A stretch of DNA of 64,000 nucleotides from Pseudomonadota bacterium. Its GTDB lineage: Bacteria > Pseudomonadota > Gammaproteobacteria > JAADHS01. The stretch spans positions 1 through 64,000 of the forward strand of contig JAKACW010000024.1 of NCBI GenBank assembly GCA_021821045.1, read 5' to 3'. Positions 49,749-60,067 of this stretch are shown here, in pieces; the stretch's first letter is position 1, and every line of letters begins with the position of its first letter. The translations under genes and the position numbers were made by a program. The notes under the pieces were generated by a model that searched no databases, had not been told where the DNA came from, and saw nothing but the letters and a program-made list of their open reading frames with translations.

Positions 49749-51965
49749 CTATTTTTCGCGACGTTCGTAGACCCCGTCCCAAGCGGCGTCCAAGCCGCGC
49801 TGGTGTAAATCGGCGATGCGCTGTAGATAGAGCCGGTAGACCTGCGTTTGGGGATGCTGCCGAGCGAGTTGTTCGAACATATTTCGGGCTTCTTCCCACT
49901 CGCGCCGCAAATACGCGGCATAAGCCAACTCGTGGTGCGCCAGTTCGCGCGCCGTTTGTTCGGTAAGTTCACGTTGCGGGCAGATGAGTTCATACACCGC
50001 TACCGCTTCGCTCTTGCCCTTGACCCGCACTCGATCCAATTGTCGGAACACCATGTCGCGGCTGCGCGCCTTGGTTGCCTCGCCCACCACCAATTCCACC
50101 CCGTAGTATTTGGTCAGGCCTTCGAGTCGGGAGGCCAAGTTTACGGTGTCGCCGATGACCGTGTATGCCCGGCGAAACCGCGAGCCCATGTCGCCCACAT
50201 TCATGATGCCGCTGTTCAAGCCAATGCCGATGTGGATCGGCGGCAGGCCCTGTTCGACCAAGCGTTGGCGCAACGGCGCCATGGCAGTGAGCATTTGCGC
50301 GGCCGCATCCAAGCCGTGCTGGGCGTGATCGCCATCGGCGACGGGGGCGCCCCAAAACGCCATGATCATGTCCCCGACGTATTTGTCGATGGTCCCGCGC
50401 TGGGAGAAGATGATTTGGGTCATCTCACCGAAAAACTGATTGAGGAGCGCTCGCAAGCGATTGGGGTGGAGCGTTTCCGATAAGGTTGTGAAGTCCCTAA
50501 CATCGGCGAACAAGACGGTCATGTCGCGGCTTTCCCCTTCGATTGAGAAGTCCTCGTTTTCGTTCATCATGATGTCGACGAGCTGCGGCGGGACATAGTG
50601 GCCGAACATGCTTTTCAGAGCACGTCGTCGCCCGGCTTCTTTCACAAATCCAAAGCTGATGTTGAGCGCGGCCAGCACGCCCACTTGCAGCAATGGGAGC
50701 GCCAGATCGAGCGCCAGTTGCTGCTCGCTCCAGAACCACGCGTTGATGCCCGTCAGCGTGGCGATGACGGCGAGCGAAAGGGCGACCAGCCACAGTGGAC
50801 TGAGTAGGGGCAGGACAATCGCCAGCACGGCGCCGCCCAATGTCAGTAGCATCAGGTTGACGCCGTCGGCCCATCGTGGAGCCATGGGAAAATTCTCGGC
50901 GAGAATCCCCGCAAGCATGCTGGCGTGGATCTCGACCCCGGGGTAAATGCTCTGCAAAGGCGTAGCGACCACGTCCCCGAGGCCGAGCGCCGTGGCGCCG
51001 ACCAGGACGAGTTTGTTGGTGAACGTTTCGGGAGGTAGTTTGCCATTTAGCACGTCGGAGGCGGATATGTAGCGGAAAGACGGCGACGGGCCGCGGTAGG
51101 GAATGAGCGCGCGACCGCTCGCGTCGATGGGGACGCTGACTGATCCGAAATGCAAGGACTCCGGCGTGGCGACATCGCCGATCGCTCCGGTTCTGATCTC
51201 GATGTCGTTTATCAAGTAATACAAGCGAGCCATCTCCTCGGACAGGCTGCCGTAAAGCTTGCCGTCGAAGTGCATCAACAAAGGCGTGCGGCGCATAACG
51301 CCGTCGAGGTCAGGTAAGGTTGTCATGAAGCCGTTTCCGGCCGCTGCGCTTTGCAGGCGGTGTTCGTTGGTGGTGTAGGAGCGGAGGCTGGTGATCTGGG
51401 TGACCGGCCACGGTAGAGTGTTTTGCTCCAGCAGCGGTGCGGGCAGCGCGCCGGGCCGAGGATTGGGTTCGTCGTGGAACAGGTAGCCCAAGACAACATC
51501 GCGGTTTGCCAGCGAGGCCGCGAACTGCTCATCGTCGTCAAAGTCGACGATGAGCGCTTGCAGGTCATCGCGTGTTTGCGCCGCCGCGGTCTCGCCCAGC
51601 GCGTCGAGTACCGCCGTGGCGTAATTGATTTGCGGTTCCGAGAAGATGACGTCGTAGCCAACGACGACAGCACCGTCCTCGAATAGCGCATTGTTGAGCT
51701 GGGCGATCGTGCGCCGCGGCCACGGGAAGCGGCCGATTTCGGAGAGGCTTTGTTCATCGATGGCGACAATGACGATGCTGTCATCGGAGGGGGCTCGTTC
51801 AATCGGGAGAAGGCCCATGCGTACATCGTAAATAACGCCTTCGAGCCGCAAGAGGAATTGCTTGATGAACGGCGATTCGCTTTGAGACGCGCCGAAGCTC
51901 AGCCCGACAATCAACAGTCCCAACGCAATGGGGATTAGTTTGTCCTTGGTTTCTCGTCTAAGCAT
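49749..51965 (-). CDS. CHASE2 domain adenylate cyclase (class III)
   Basis: CHASE2-like periplasmic region (DSIVIVAIDEQSLSEIGRFPWPR), TMs, cyclase LFADVRDFT, GTIDKYVGDMIMAFWGAP and YTVIGDTVNLASRLE (Lys/Asp specificity pair). Confidence 0.93.
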   Translation of the reverse strand: MLRRETKDKLIPIALGLLIVGLSFGASQSESPFIKQFLLRLEGVIYDVRMGLLPIERAPSDDSIVIVAIDEQSLSEIGRFPWPRRTIAQLNNALFEDGAVVVGYDVIFSEPQINYATAVLDALGETAAAQTRDDLQALIVDFDDDEQFAASLANRDVVLGYLFHDEPNPRPGALPAPLLEQNTLPWPVTQITSLRSYTTNEHRLQSAAAGNGFMTTLPDLDGVMRRTPLLMHFDGKLYGSLSEEMARLYYLINDIEIRTGAIGDVATPESLHFGSVSVPIDASGRALIPYRGPSPSFRYISASDVLNGKLPPETFTNKLVLVGATALGLGDVVATPLQSIYPGVEIHASMLAGILAENFPMAPRWADGVNLMLLTLGGAVLAIVLPLLSPLWLVALSLAVIATLTGINAWFWSEQQLALDLALPLLQVGVLAALNISFGFVKEAGRRRALKSMFGHYVPPQLVDIMMNENEDFSIEGESRDMTVLFADVRDFTTLSETLHPNRLRALLNQFFGEMTQIIFSQRGTIDKYVGDMIMAFWGAPVADGDHAQHGLDAAAQMLTAMAPLRQRLVEQGLPPIHIGIGLNSGIMNVGDMGSRFRRAYTVIGDTVNLASRLEGLTKYYGVELVVGEATKARSRDMVFRQLDRVRVKGKSEAVAVYELICPQRELTEQTARELAHHELAYAAYLRREWEEARNMFEQLARQHPQTQVYRLYLQRIADLHQRGLDAAWDGVYERREK

Positions 51966-52071
51966 ATCGACGTTATCGGCTGGATAGAGCCGGGCCGCCA
52001 ATCATCCTGAGTCCTCGCGCAGGATCGCCTCGAGAGAGATATCGGTTTGGTGGGCTACTTCGAGAAGCGGG

Positions 52072-53064
52072 CTAGGCCGCGTGACAGGTAACCACGCGAT
52101 TGCGCCCGGTGTTTTTGGCGCGGTACAGCGCTTTGTCGGCGGCTTTTAAGGCCGTCGTCGGCGTCATGATGGTTCGGACGGGCGTGACGCCAATGCTCAC
52201 AGTAAGGAATAAGTCCGCGGGAGCATCCGGTATAACGCTGTCGCGAAGCTGCTTGCGAAAGCGCTCGGCGATAATTTCACCGTGTTCGACGTTGGTTTCG
52301 GGCAGCAGCACGCCGAATTCTTCGCCGCCCAAACGAGCGAACACATCGCTGTCGCGAAAAATACTTGCGCCTACCGCCGCAAGGGCCGCCAATGCGGCAT
52401 CACCTACCGCATGGCCGTATGTATCGTTGACCCGCTTGAAGTGATCAATGTCGATCAATAGCAACGTCACGGGTTTTCCGTAACGTCGTTGCCGCTCGAT
52501 CTCCGCTTCAAGGGCCGAGATGAAGTAACGACGGTTGTAGCACCGCGTGAGTTCATCCCGCGTTGCCAATTCGCGCAGTGCGCGTTCATTGCGCTTTTCG
52601 CGGCTGACGTCGCGCAAAATTGCCACTCGCTGTCCGGTTGAAGGCAGCGGTTTTAGCGTCAACGTGAATTCAACGGGCTCATGCTTGGGAGAACGAGCAA
52701 CTGTCACCTCCGTATGCGTGGGGCCGCGACGCGCTTTGTCGAGCAGCCTCGCAATGAGTCGTCGCTGTTCGCCGTCGCTCCCGAACAGATCGAGCATCAA
52801 GGCGCCTTCGCTGGCGTTGACAAGTTCTGCGGCGGCGGCGTTGTGCCGGGTTATTTTGTTGTCTGTGTCTAGCAACAGGACGGCGTCGTCCAATGCGTCC
52901 AATACAGCCGTCGAAATTGCGTCGGAGCGGACGGCCGTGGCGGCTTGGGAATTTGTGCGGCCGTTACGGTTGGATGCCCATCCACCTGCGCGCGCGCGAT
53001 TTTTTGCCGCGACGATGCAGTGCGTCACTGAGCTTTCGGCACCGCTTTTATCCTGCCACGCCAT
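52072..53064 (-). CDS. PAS-GGDEF diguanylate cyclase
   Basis: PAS-like DDAVLLLDTDNKITRHN; RDSDVFARLGGEEFGVLL (I-site plus GGEEF). Confidence 0.92.
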   Translation of the reverse strand: MAWQDKSGAESSVTHCIVAAKNRARAGGWASNRNGRTNSQAATAVRSDAISTAVLDALDDAVLLLDTDNKITRHNAAAAELVNASEGALMLDLFGSDGEQRRLIARLLDKARRGPTHTEVTVARSPKHEPVEFTLTLKPLPSTGQRVAILRDVSREKRNERALRELATRDELTRCYNRRYFISALEAEIERQRRYGKPVTLLLIDIDHFKRVNDTYGHAVGDAALAALAAVGASIFRDSDVFARLGGEEFGVLLPETNVEHGEIIAERFRKQLRDSVIPDAPADLFLTVSIGVTPVRTIMTPTTALKAADKALYRAKNTGRNRVVTCHAA

Positions 53065-53247
53065 GATACGAACCACTTGCTCCTAACCGTGCGTCATCGT
53101 AAGGTAACCAAACTACCTTATGGTTTTCTCGCATTGCGTTAGATTGGGCGTGTCGGCGTAAAGTTCAACTGCTTAACTTCGTGAACTTTTTTGTTGGATG
53201 ATCCTCTTACACGAAACGATGTTAACTACAATTCTAAAGGTGGATTT

Positions 53248-53430
53248 ATGGACAGTGACAAGCTCTTCATCCCTGATAAGTGGATCCATCAATTCGTCTT
53301 ACGCACGCGTGAGTACTTGTTCAGTGGCGACGCAGACCCGGCGGTGGATCGGGTCGCCAACGGATATGGCGAGACCATGAGTAGCGGGCAGAATGAATCC
53401 TCCACGCCGATTGCACGCGAAGATCTTTAA
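53248..53430 (+). CDS. Hypothetical 60-aa protein
   Basis: ATG preceded by AAAGGTGG SD; no domain. Confidence 0.4.
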   Translation: MDSDKLFIPDKWIHQFVLRTREYLFSGDADPAVDRVANGYGETMSSGQNESSTPIAREDL

Positions 53431-53499
53431 CGAGGCGGATCGACTTGAGCGCGTCGTCTATCCAACACTTCGGTTGCCGAGTTTTCTCTCGGGCGATTG

Positions 53500-54063
53500 C
53501 TACCACGTCAGCGGGAAGTAGCCGTCTTTCTGAAAATCGACCATAGCCGTTAAGCCGGCCGTGACGTATTTGAACCCAGGCAAGACATGTTTGTGCTGAA
53601 CTTTTAGGCGGCGCCCGGTATTCTGGCAGAAGTAAAATTCGACACCCATGTCCATGAGTTCCTTGACCATGGGCTGGAATGGGTTTTCCAATGAATGCCG
53701 CTCGGCGGCGTCGTTGTTCAGTGCCAGCGGCGCCCCATCTCCGAAAACGATAGCCGCGATCTCGTAGTCAACTCCGCGGCGCATGCCGTGGGTCACTTCA
53801 TAATCCAGAATCGCTTGTTTGATTTGTTTTAGAAAGTAGGGCTGACCGTTAGGCCCGTTCTGGTAAAGATTGTTGATCTGAATGACGACTTTGACCTTTG
53901 TTCGGTGCTTGAGGCAGCGCGTGTTCGCTTGTGTGCCGGCGCCGAATTCATCGTCGAGGGATTTTCCCGACACCAATCCCGCGGGACAGGCCGTTTGGTC
54001 GGCCGCCGCTGCGGCGGCCGACCAAACAAGACAAGCCAGGATCGGAAGCGCAAGTAGTCTCAT
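53500..54063 (-). CDS. Exported DsrE-like domain protein
   Basis: Signal peptide; KVKVVIQINNLYQNG...FGDGAPLAL...ELMDMGVEFYFCQNT pattern of DsrE/F-like proteins. Confidence 0.78.
   Translation of the reverse strand: MRLLALPILACLVWSAAAAAADQTACPAGLVSGKSLDDEFGAGTQANTRCLKHRTKVKVVIQINNLYQNGPNGQPYFLKQIKQAILDYEVTHGMRRGVDYEIAAIVFGDGAPLALNNDAAERHSLENPFQPMVKELMDMGVEFYFCQNTGRRLKVQHKHVLPGFKYVTAGLTAMVDFQKDGYFPLTW
53993..54027. repeat. Perfect palindrome GTTTGGTCGGCCGCCGC-T-GCGGCGGCCGACCAAAC inside CDS
   Basis: 17-bp arms exactly complementary with 1-nt centre. Confidence 0.9.
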
Positions 54064-54093
54064 CGTTACATCCTGTGTTGCCGCTGCGGTGGG

Positions 54094-55980
54094 CTAAGGA
54101 TTAACCGCCGGCTCCAGCGAAGGCATGTCGTCACGCGGTTTACGGGCCTTCTTGCCGCCGCTGCTCTGGGGCGGACGCGGCGGCCTGCCGGCCATGATGT
54201 CTTCGACTTGCTGCTTGTCCAGCGTTTCATACTCCACCAAAGCTTCCGCCATGCTATGCAGGATCTCGGCTTTTTCCTCGAGTACCTCTTGCGCGCGCTT
54301 GTAATTCGTTTCGATCAAGGTGGCGATTTCCTTGTCGATCGCTTCCGCCGTGCTCGCCGAAACTTGGTGCTCGTTGTATGAACCGCCAAGATAGCCGGGG
54401 CCGTCTTCCTCCATGAACGCGCGGGGACCGACAATGCGCGACAATCCCCAGCGTTTGACCATATTGGTTGCAAGTTCGGTCGCCCTCTGGATGTCATTCG
54501 ATGCGCCCGTCGTTACCGCATCGGGCCCGAACACAATTTCCTCGGCGATGCGGCCGCCGAACAAGCTGGCCAATTGGCTTTCCAGGCGGCGCTTGCTGTA
54601 ACTCACCCGGTCTTCTTCCGGCAGGTACATGGTCACGCCCAAGGCGCGGCCGCGGGGAATGATGCTTACTTTGTGCACAGGATCGTGCTCCGGAACGCTC
54701 AGACCGACGATGGTATGTCCGGCTTCGTGGTAAGCGGTGAGCTTCTTCTCGTAGTCGCTCATCACCATGGAGCGTCGCTCGGCACCCATGAGAATCTTGT
54801 CCTTTGCGCGTTCGAAGTCTTCATTGGTGACGTGATCGCGGCGGGCCCTGGCGGCGAACAAGGCGGCTTCGTTGACCAGGTTCGCCAAGTCGGCACCGGA
54901 AAAGCCGGGTGTGCCGCGCGCGATCGTGGTGGGATCGACGCCGGGGGTGAGGGGAATTTTGCGCATGTGGGTGCGCAGAATGTGTTCGCGGCCGCGAATG
55001 TCGGGCAGTGGAACCGTCACTTGGCGGTCGAATCGACCGGGGCGCAGCAGCGCTTTGTCGAGCACGTCAGGACGATTGGTCGCGGCAATGACGATGATGC
55101 CTTCGTTGCCTTCGAAGCCGTCCATCTCGACCAGCAATTGGTTGAGCGTTTGTTCGCGTTCATCATTGCCGCCGCCAACGCCGGAACCGCGCTTGCGGCC
55201 GACAGCGTCGATTTCATCGATGAATACAATGCACGGGGCGGCTTTTTTGGCTTCGACGAATAAGTCGCGTACGCGTGAAGCGCCGACACCAACGAACATT
55301 TCGACGAAGTCCGAGCCGGAGATAAAGAAGAACGGAACTTTGGCTTCGCCGGCGATAGCTTTGGCCAGCAGCGTCTTGCCGGTACCGGGCGGGCCGACCA
55401 TAAGGACCCCGCGTGGGATGCGGCCACCGACTTTCATGAAGCGTTCGCCATCGCGCAGATAGTCGACGATCTCAGCGACTTCTTCCTTGGCTTCGTCGAC
55501 GCCCGCAACATCGTTGAACGTGACATTTACTTGGCCGGCAGTGAAGGTCTTGGCGGTGGTCTTGCCGAAGCGAAAAGCGCCGCCTGCGCCGCCGCCTTGC
55601 GAGCGGCGAAGAAAGTAGATCCACAGTGCGATGATAATAATAAAGGGGAGCCACGATACCAGCAGGCTGCCAAGGAAGGAGGGCTCTTTCTTGCGGGCTG
55701 CGGTTATCACGACGTTGTGTTTGATCAAGTCGCCCATAAGGCCCGGATCATTGGGCGCGTAAGCGCGTATCGGCGTGCTGTCGGTTGTGTAGCCGTAAAC
55801 GATGCCTTCGTCGAGATGAACCCGGCTGAGATCGCCGCGGTCCAGTTTGGACAGAAACTCGGAATAGGGCACGGTGTAGCGCGCCTCTTCCATTTGAGAA
55901 GTGGAGTTGGATAACGCAAGCGCCAAAACTAGCGCCACGACGGTCGTCAAAATGATGACAGGAACCCCGAAATTATTCAT
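54094..55980 (-). CDS. ftsH: ATP-dependent zinc metalloprotease FtsH
   Basis: [42 protein letters not shown] zinc motif. Confidence 0.97.
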   Translation of the reverse strand: MNNFGVPVIILTTVVALVLALALSNSTSQMEEARYTVPYSEFLSKLDRGDLSRVHLDEGIVYGYTTDSTPIRAYAPNDPGLMGDLIKHNVVITAARKKEPSFLGSLLVSWLPFIIIIALWIYFLRRSQGGGAGGAFRFGKTTAKTFTAGQVNVTFNDVAGVDEAKEEVAEIVDYLRDGERFMKVGGRIPRGVLMVGPPGTGKTLLAKAIAGEAKVPFFFISGSDFVEMFVGVGASRVRDLFVEAKKAAPCIVFIDEIDAVGRKRGSGVGGGNDEREQTLNQLLVEMDGFEGNEGIIVIAATNRPDVLDKALLRPGRFDRQVTVPLPDIRGREHILRTHMRKIPLTPGVDPTTIARGTPGFSGADLANLVNEAALFAARARRDHVTNEDFERAKDKILMGAERRSMVMSDYEKKLTAYHEAGHTIVGLSVPEHDPVHKVSIIPRGRALGVTMYLPEEDRVSYSKRRLESQLASLFGGRIAEEIVFGPDAVTTGASNDIQRATELATNMVKRWGLSRIVGPRAFMEEDGPGYLGGSYNEHQVSASTAEAIDKEIATLIETNYKRAQEVLEEKAEILHSMAEALVEYETLDKQQVEDIMAGRPPRPPQSSGGKKARKPRDDMPSLEPAVNP

Positions 55981-56142
55981 GACAGCTAGCCCCGCTTTGG
56001 CGCGTAAGTTGCGCGTGGATAAGAAGAAACGACCTAGGATTCAAACTCATTATCGACCGACGGGTGAGAATCCAAAGCCAGCACCTGGGTGTACCGATGC
56101 AAATCGCGGGCCGTCGAAGAGAGGGAGAGGCAAAATGGAAAG

Positions 56143-56173
56143 CACGGCGCGTGACGTTAAGTCACGCGCCGTG
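56143..56173 (-). terminator. Strong hairpin CACGGCGCGTGAC-gttaa-GTCACGCGCCGTG downstream of RRM gene
   Basis: 13-bp perfect stem; on the minus strand followed by CTTTCCATTTTG. Confidence 0.65.
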
Positions 56174-56207
56174 TGCAGATTTCAAAATCCGGTTTGTTCG
56201 CTGCTTG

Positions 56208-56480
56208 TTAACGGCGTGGACGCGGTGGCCGTGATGGTTTTTCTTGGGCGAGGTTAACCCGCAGGGGGCGTCCTCCGATGTCCTTGCCGTTAAGCGCGTC
56301 GATCGCTGACTGCGCTGCGTCCTGTTCCATTTCCACAAACCCGAAGCCGCGCGGACGACCCGTCTCGCGATCCGTGATTAGCTTGACTGAATGAACGGTG
56401 CCGTGGGCGCCGAACATGCCGCGCAGTTCATCCTCGGACGTGGTGTATGGCAGGTTGCCAACGTAGATAGACTTAAGCAT
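56208..56480 (-). CDS. RRM-type RNA-binding protein
   Basis: KSIYVGNLPYTTSEDELRGMF (RNP2) and GRPRGFGFVEM (RNP1). Confidence 0.94.
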   Translation of the reverse strand: MLKSIYVGNLPYTTSEDELRGMFGAHGTVHSVKLITDRETGRPRGFGFVEMEQDAAQSAIDALNGKDIGGRPLRVNLAQEKPSRPPRPRR

Positions 56481-56661
56481 TTTTAGAGACTCACTTTGCA
56501 CTTCAAGACACAATAAAAACGGCCGAATCAACAACCTCTCGAACCGTCAACCGGCCCCCCTGGTTGGAGGGTATGGTAAGTATAGACACAGTTGGCGATG
56601 CTTCGTCTAGATCGTAGTCTTTCGTAATCGGCGGGGGAGAGGACTCACGGACGGGTTCGGT

Positions 56662-56690
56662 GGACATCACAGGCATTGCCTATGATGTCC
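56662..56690. terminator. Hairpin GGACATCAcAGGC-att-GCCTaTGATGTCC downstream of minE
   Basis: 12 paired positions with one mismatch; sits between minE and the RRM gene. Confidence 0.45.
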
Positions 56691-56728
56691 AACCTTTTGA
56701 ATTGTCTGCTATTATTTCTTGTGCGCCG

Positions 56729-57010
56729 TTAGCGCGCGGCGGCCTGTTTGGCCATGGCTTCCGCCTCGGGCAGCATGATGTTCAGCTCCAGAATGTCGCA
56801 CTCGCCATCGCGGTCTAAATTGACCTGGACTTGATCCAAATCAATGTTCACGTACTTGGCCACCACTTCCAGCAAGTCGCGTTTCATTTGGGGCAGAAAA
56901 TCGGGGCCATCCCTGTCGCTGTGTTCCCGCGCCAGAATAATCTGCAGCCGGTCCTTGGCCACCGTGGCGGTGCGTTTTGGTCGTCGCAATAAGTAGTCCA
57001 ATATGCTCAT
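56729..57010 (-). CDS. minE: Cell division topological specificity factor MinE
   Basis: AKDRLQIILAREHSD motif; downstream of minD. Confidence 0.94.
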   Translation of the reverse strand: MSILDYLLRRPKRTATVAKDRLQIILAREHSDRDGPDFLPQMKRDLLEVVAKYVNIDLDQVQVNLDRDGECDILELNIMLPEAEAMAKQAAAR

Positions 57011-57013
57011 AGC

Positions 57014-57826
57014 TTAGGTCCCAAAAAGTCGGCTGAGAAAACCCTTCTTCTCTTCTTCCAAGAAGCGCATGGGGCGGCTTTCCCCAAGCAAACGGGCCAC
57101 GACATCTTGATAGGCTTGACCGCTAGGGCTGGTCTGATCGTGTATCACGGGGACACCGGCGTTCGATGCCTGCAAAACGGATTCTGATTCCGGGATCACG
57201 CCAACCAGCGGGATACCCAGCAGCTCTTGCACGTCGGTGATGCTCAACATCTCGCCCAGGCTGGCGCGCTTTGGAGAGTAGCGCGTCACCAGCAAGTGCT
57301 CTTTGATAGGGGTCTCTTGACCTTCCTCGGCGCGTTTCGATTTCGCCGACAGAATGCCCAATATCCGATCGGAGTCACGCACCGAAGAGACTTCTGGGTT
57401 TGTAACGACCAAGGCTTCATCGGCGTAATACAGCGCCATGACCGCGCCACGTTCGATTCCTGCGGGGGAGTCGCAAACGATGTAGTCGAAAGTCTGCTTG
57501 AGCTCTTCCAGCACTTCGCCGACGCCTTCACGGGTAAGGGCTTCCTTATCGCGTGTTTGCGAGGCGGGCAGAATGGATAGCGTGTCGCAATGCTTGTCTC
57601 GAATCAGCGCCTGCTTGAGCGAGGCTTCCTTCTGAATGACATTGACGAAGTCATACACGACGCGTCTTTCGCAGCCTAATATCAGATCAAGGTTGCGCAA
57701 ACCGATGTCGAAATCGATGACCACGGTCTTTTTGCCGCGTTGGGCAAGCCCGCTGGCCACACTTGCGCTTGTCGTGGTTTTTCCAACCCCGCCTTTGCCC
57801 GAGGTGACTACAATTACCTTTGCCAA
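57014..57826 (-). CDS. minD: Septum site-determining protein MinD
   Basis: VVTSGKGGVGKTTTSASV deviant Walker A; C-terminal amphipathic FLEEEKKGFLSRLFGT. Confidence 0.97.
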   Translation of the reverse strand: MAKVIVVTSGKGGVGKTTTSASVASGLAQRGKKTVVIDFDIGLRNLDLILGCERRVVYDFVNVIQKEASLKQALIRDKHCDTLSILPASQTRDKEALTREGVGEVLEELKQTFDYIVCDSPAGIERGAVMALYYADEALVVTNPEVSSVRDSDRILGILSAKSKRAEEGQETPIKEHLLVTRYSPKRASLGEMLSITDVQELLGIPLVGVIPESESVLQASNAGVPVIHDQTSPSGQAYQDVVARLLGESRPMRFLEEEKKGFLSRLFGT

Positions 57827-57888
57827 CGTTGTCTCCTTATCGGTCTAAAATTGTCGATGTCGGCCGCGCGATGCGCGCCGCCCCAGCC

Positions 57889-58722
57889 TTACCCGCCCAT
57901 CGGCTCGATTTTGAGTTGTTCGCTTTCGTCCAAGTAAATCTGTACCGCTTTGTGCCGCACCGCGTCCGGAACATTGTCCTCGAACACGCGGTAATGGCCC
58001 GCGATCGACACCAGTTCCGCACCCATGTTTTGACAGAAGATGCGGGCCGTGCGGTCTCCTGTAACCCCGGCCAAAGCGCGCCCGCGCAACGGGGCGTACA
58101 CGTGAATGTTGCCGTCGGCGACGATTTCCGCCCCCGCGTTTACCGCCGCGAGCACGATGAGGTCGCCGCCGCGCGCGTAAATCTGCTGTCCCGAGCGAAT
58201 GGGCTGGTAGATTACCTTGGTGATCGTGGGCACCGGGGCTGTTTCGCTCTCGGCTTGCTTTTCGATTTTGTGCTGGCGGGTGGTCGTTGTTGCTTCGGCC
58301 GATTTTGCGTCCGATTCGGGAGTCGAGGCTTTCTGCGACGGCAGGTCCCGGATTGCGCCGCCTTTCATCAGCGCCAGGCCAGCTCGCTTCGCGGCCTCCT
58401 GCTGCGGTGGTGTGGCATGTCGCACGCCAACCGGAATCAATCGCAACTCGCGCAGAAGTGTAATGAAGGGCGAAAAATCCAACTCCAGCCCCGCCTCTTT
58501 TAGCGGCTCGACGTCGATGACCACGGGCGCATCCTCGAAAAACCGCGGACCTTGGGCGATCTTACCCTTCAGTTCGGATTCGATGTCGGTGAGGTCGTTG
58601 GTGTGCAGCCGCAAGACGGTGAGAGTAAACACCGACCCTTTGAGATCAAGGGCCGCTTTGTGTTCTTTCGGCACGAATAGGTCAGTTATTTCAGCCTGGC
58701 CCGCCGTCAATACTGTCTTCAT
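57889..58722 (-). CDS. minC: Septum site-determining protein MinC
   Basis: C-terminal beta-helix RSGQQIYARGGDLIVLAAVNAGAEIVADGNIHVYAPLRGRALAG; minCDE order. Confidence 0.95.
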   Translation of the reverse strand: MKTVLTAGQAEITDLFVPKEHKAALDLKGSVFTLTVLRLHTNDLTDIESELKGKIAQGPRFFEDAPVVIDVEPLKEAGLELDFSPFITLLRELRLIPVGVRHATPPQQEAAKRAGLALMKGGAIRDLPSQKASTPESDAKSAEATTTTRQHKIEKQAESETAPVPTITKVIYQPIRSGQQIYARGGDLIVLAAVNAGAEIVADGNIHVYAPLRGRALAGVTGDRTARIFCQNMGAELVSIAGHYRVFEDNVPDAVRHKAVQIYLDESEQLKIEPMGG

Positions 58723-58866
58723 CCTTGCTGGTGCCGTCCTTGCCGTTGTGCCCGTAACGGGAGCGCCTCATGGCTGCTGCTATTGTACGAAGCAAGCGCT
58801 GCCATAAGCAACACGATCGATCACTTCATTCGCCGACTCACCCTGCAAACGTGGTCGAGCGTGTGT

Positions 58867-59718
58867 CTATTGCTGTGAGTTGTTGCCGTAAGAAAATTCG
58901 GTGGTGTGTAGCACCTTGCCGTCCTCCGCCACGACGCTGACGCGCCATTGACCCGTCTGTTTCGCGCCGAGGTATTTGCTCGAGGAGGCGCGCCATCGGT
59001 CACTGCCAACTCGGAACGTGACGTTGGCGACGGTTTCATCCGCGAACTCCCAGCGGTGGGTGATCCGCTGGCCGGCGAGCTTGCGCAATTCCGTAAAGAA
59101 AAACACTTGTTTCACGCCTTCGGACTCCGCCGCGATGGCGTCGCCCAATCGATCGGTCGGCTCCCGGTTGGTTAATGCGGACGTTAGCTGGGCGCGCGCG
59201 ACGTTGTCGGACGATACCGCCGGCGCTCGGCCGCTGTCTGCGCGGAGTTCAGCGACGGTGGCCGGCTTGGTCTGCTGCGCGGCGGTTGCGTTGTCTCTCG
59301 ACTGTTGCTCCGCTTGTTGCGCTGTTGCGTCTGCCGGTGTGCGCAATGGCGCGGCGGGGTTCGTCGGCGTTTCGGCTTGCACCTTGCCGGTAGTTTCGTC
59401 GCTGGCTTGCGCCGCAACGGGGGCAACGGCCGCTGGTTGAGTTTCGAGTTCGTCGGTGCCGCCGCGCATCACGATCACGAGCACGCCAAGCAGGAGCACT
59501 GCAGCGCCGACCGCGGATAGGGCGCGACCGGTTAAAGCCGATCTTGACGAGCTGGGTACAGAGTTTCGGTTTGGGTGGGCTACATCCTGTGCGCCTGGCA
59601 CCGTTCGCAGCGTAGGTTCGGTAGTGCGGCGCCCTCTTGGGCGGGAATCGATATCCGCTTCGGCACCGGCGTCGCCGTTGCCAAGCTTAATCTTTATCTT
59701 GAGCGTCCTTGCGGTCAT
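58867..59718 (-). CDS. DUF2914-like membrane-anchored protein
   Basis: Single TM (GRALSAVGAAVLLLGVLVIVM), C-terminal HRWEFADETVANVTFRVGSDRWRASSSKYL...GQWRVSVVAEDGKVL. Confidence 0.72.
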   Translation of the reverse strand: MTARTLKIKIKLGNGDAGAEADIDSRPRGRRTTEPTLRTVPGAQDVAHPNRNSVPSSSRSALTGRALSAVGAAVLLLGVLVIVMRGGTDELETQPAAVAPVAAQASDETTGKVQAETPTNPAAPLRTPADATAQQAEQQSRDNATAAQQTKPATVAELRADSGRAPAVSSDNVARAQLTSALTNREPTDRLGDAIAAESEGVKQVFFFTELRKLAGQRITHRWEFADETVANVTFRVGSDRWRASSSKYLGAKQTGQWRVSVVAEDGKVLHTTEFSYGNNSQQ

Positions 59719-60067
59719 CACGTGTCCTCGTGCCAAACTTCCCTTGGACATCGGGCGGGTAAGCGCTGTCTCCGGTTTGAGATCGGATCGATGGATCTCT
59801 CAACCCGCCGCGCCATCTTGCGGTCGACGCGTTCGACAACCACTACATCTAGTCCTTGCCGGCCAATCCTAGAGGACCGGATACGCTTGGTCAAGTGGCG
59901 CAACGATTTAGGTTCGCCGGAATTTCCGGTGCGACGGGCTGCTCACTTCTGCGTATATGCTGCCAAGATCCGTGCGACCCAAAAAAAGTGCTGCTCACAA
60001 TAGGGTGAATCGCCTGCGCTGCGGACGGCGCCGATGTCGCCCCGCCACAATGCATTTCATATATATA

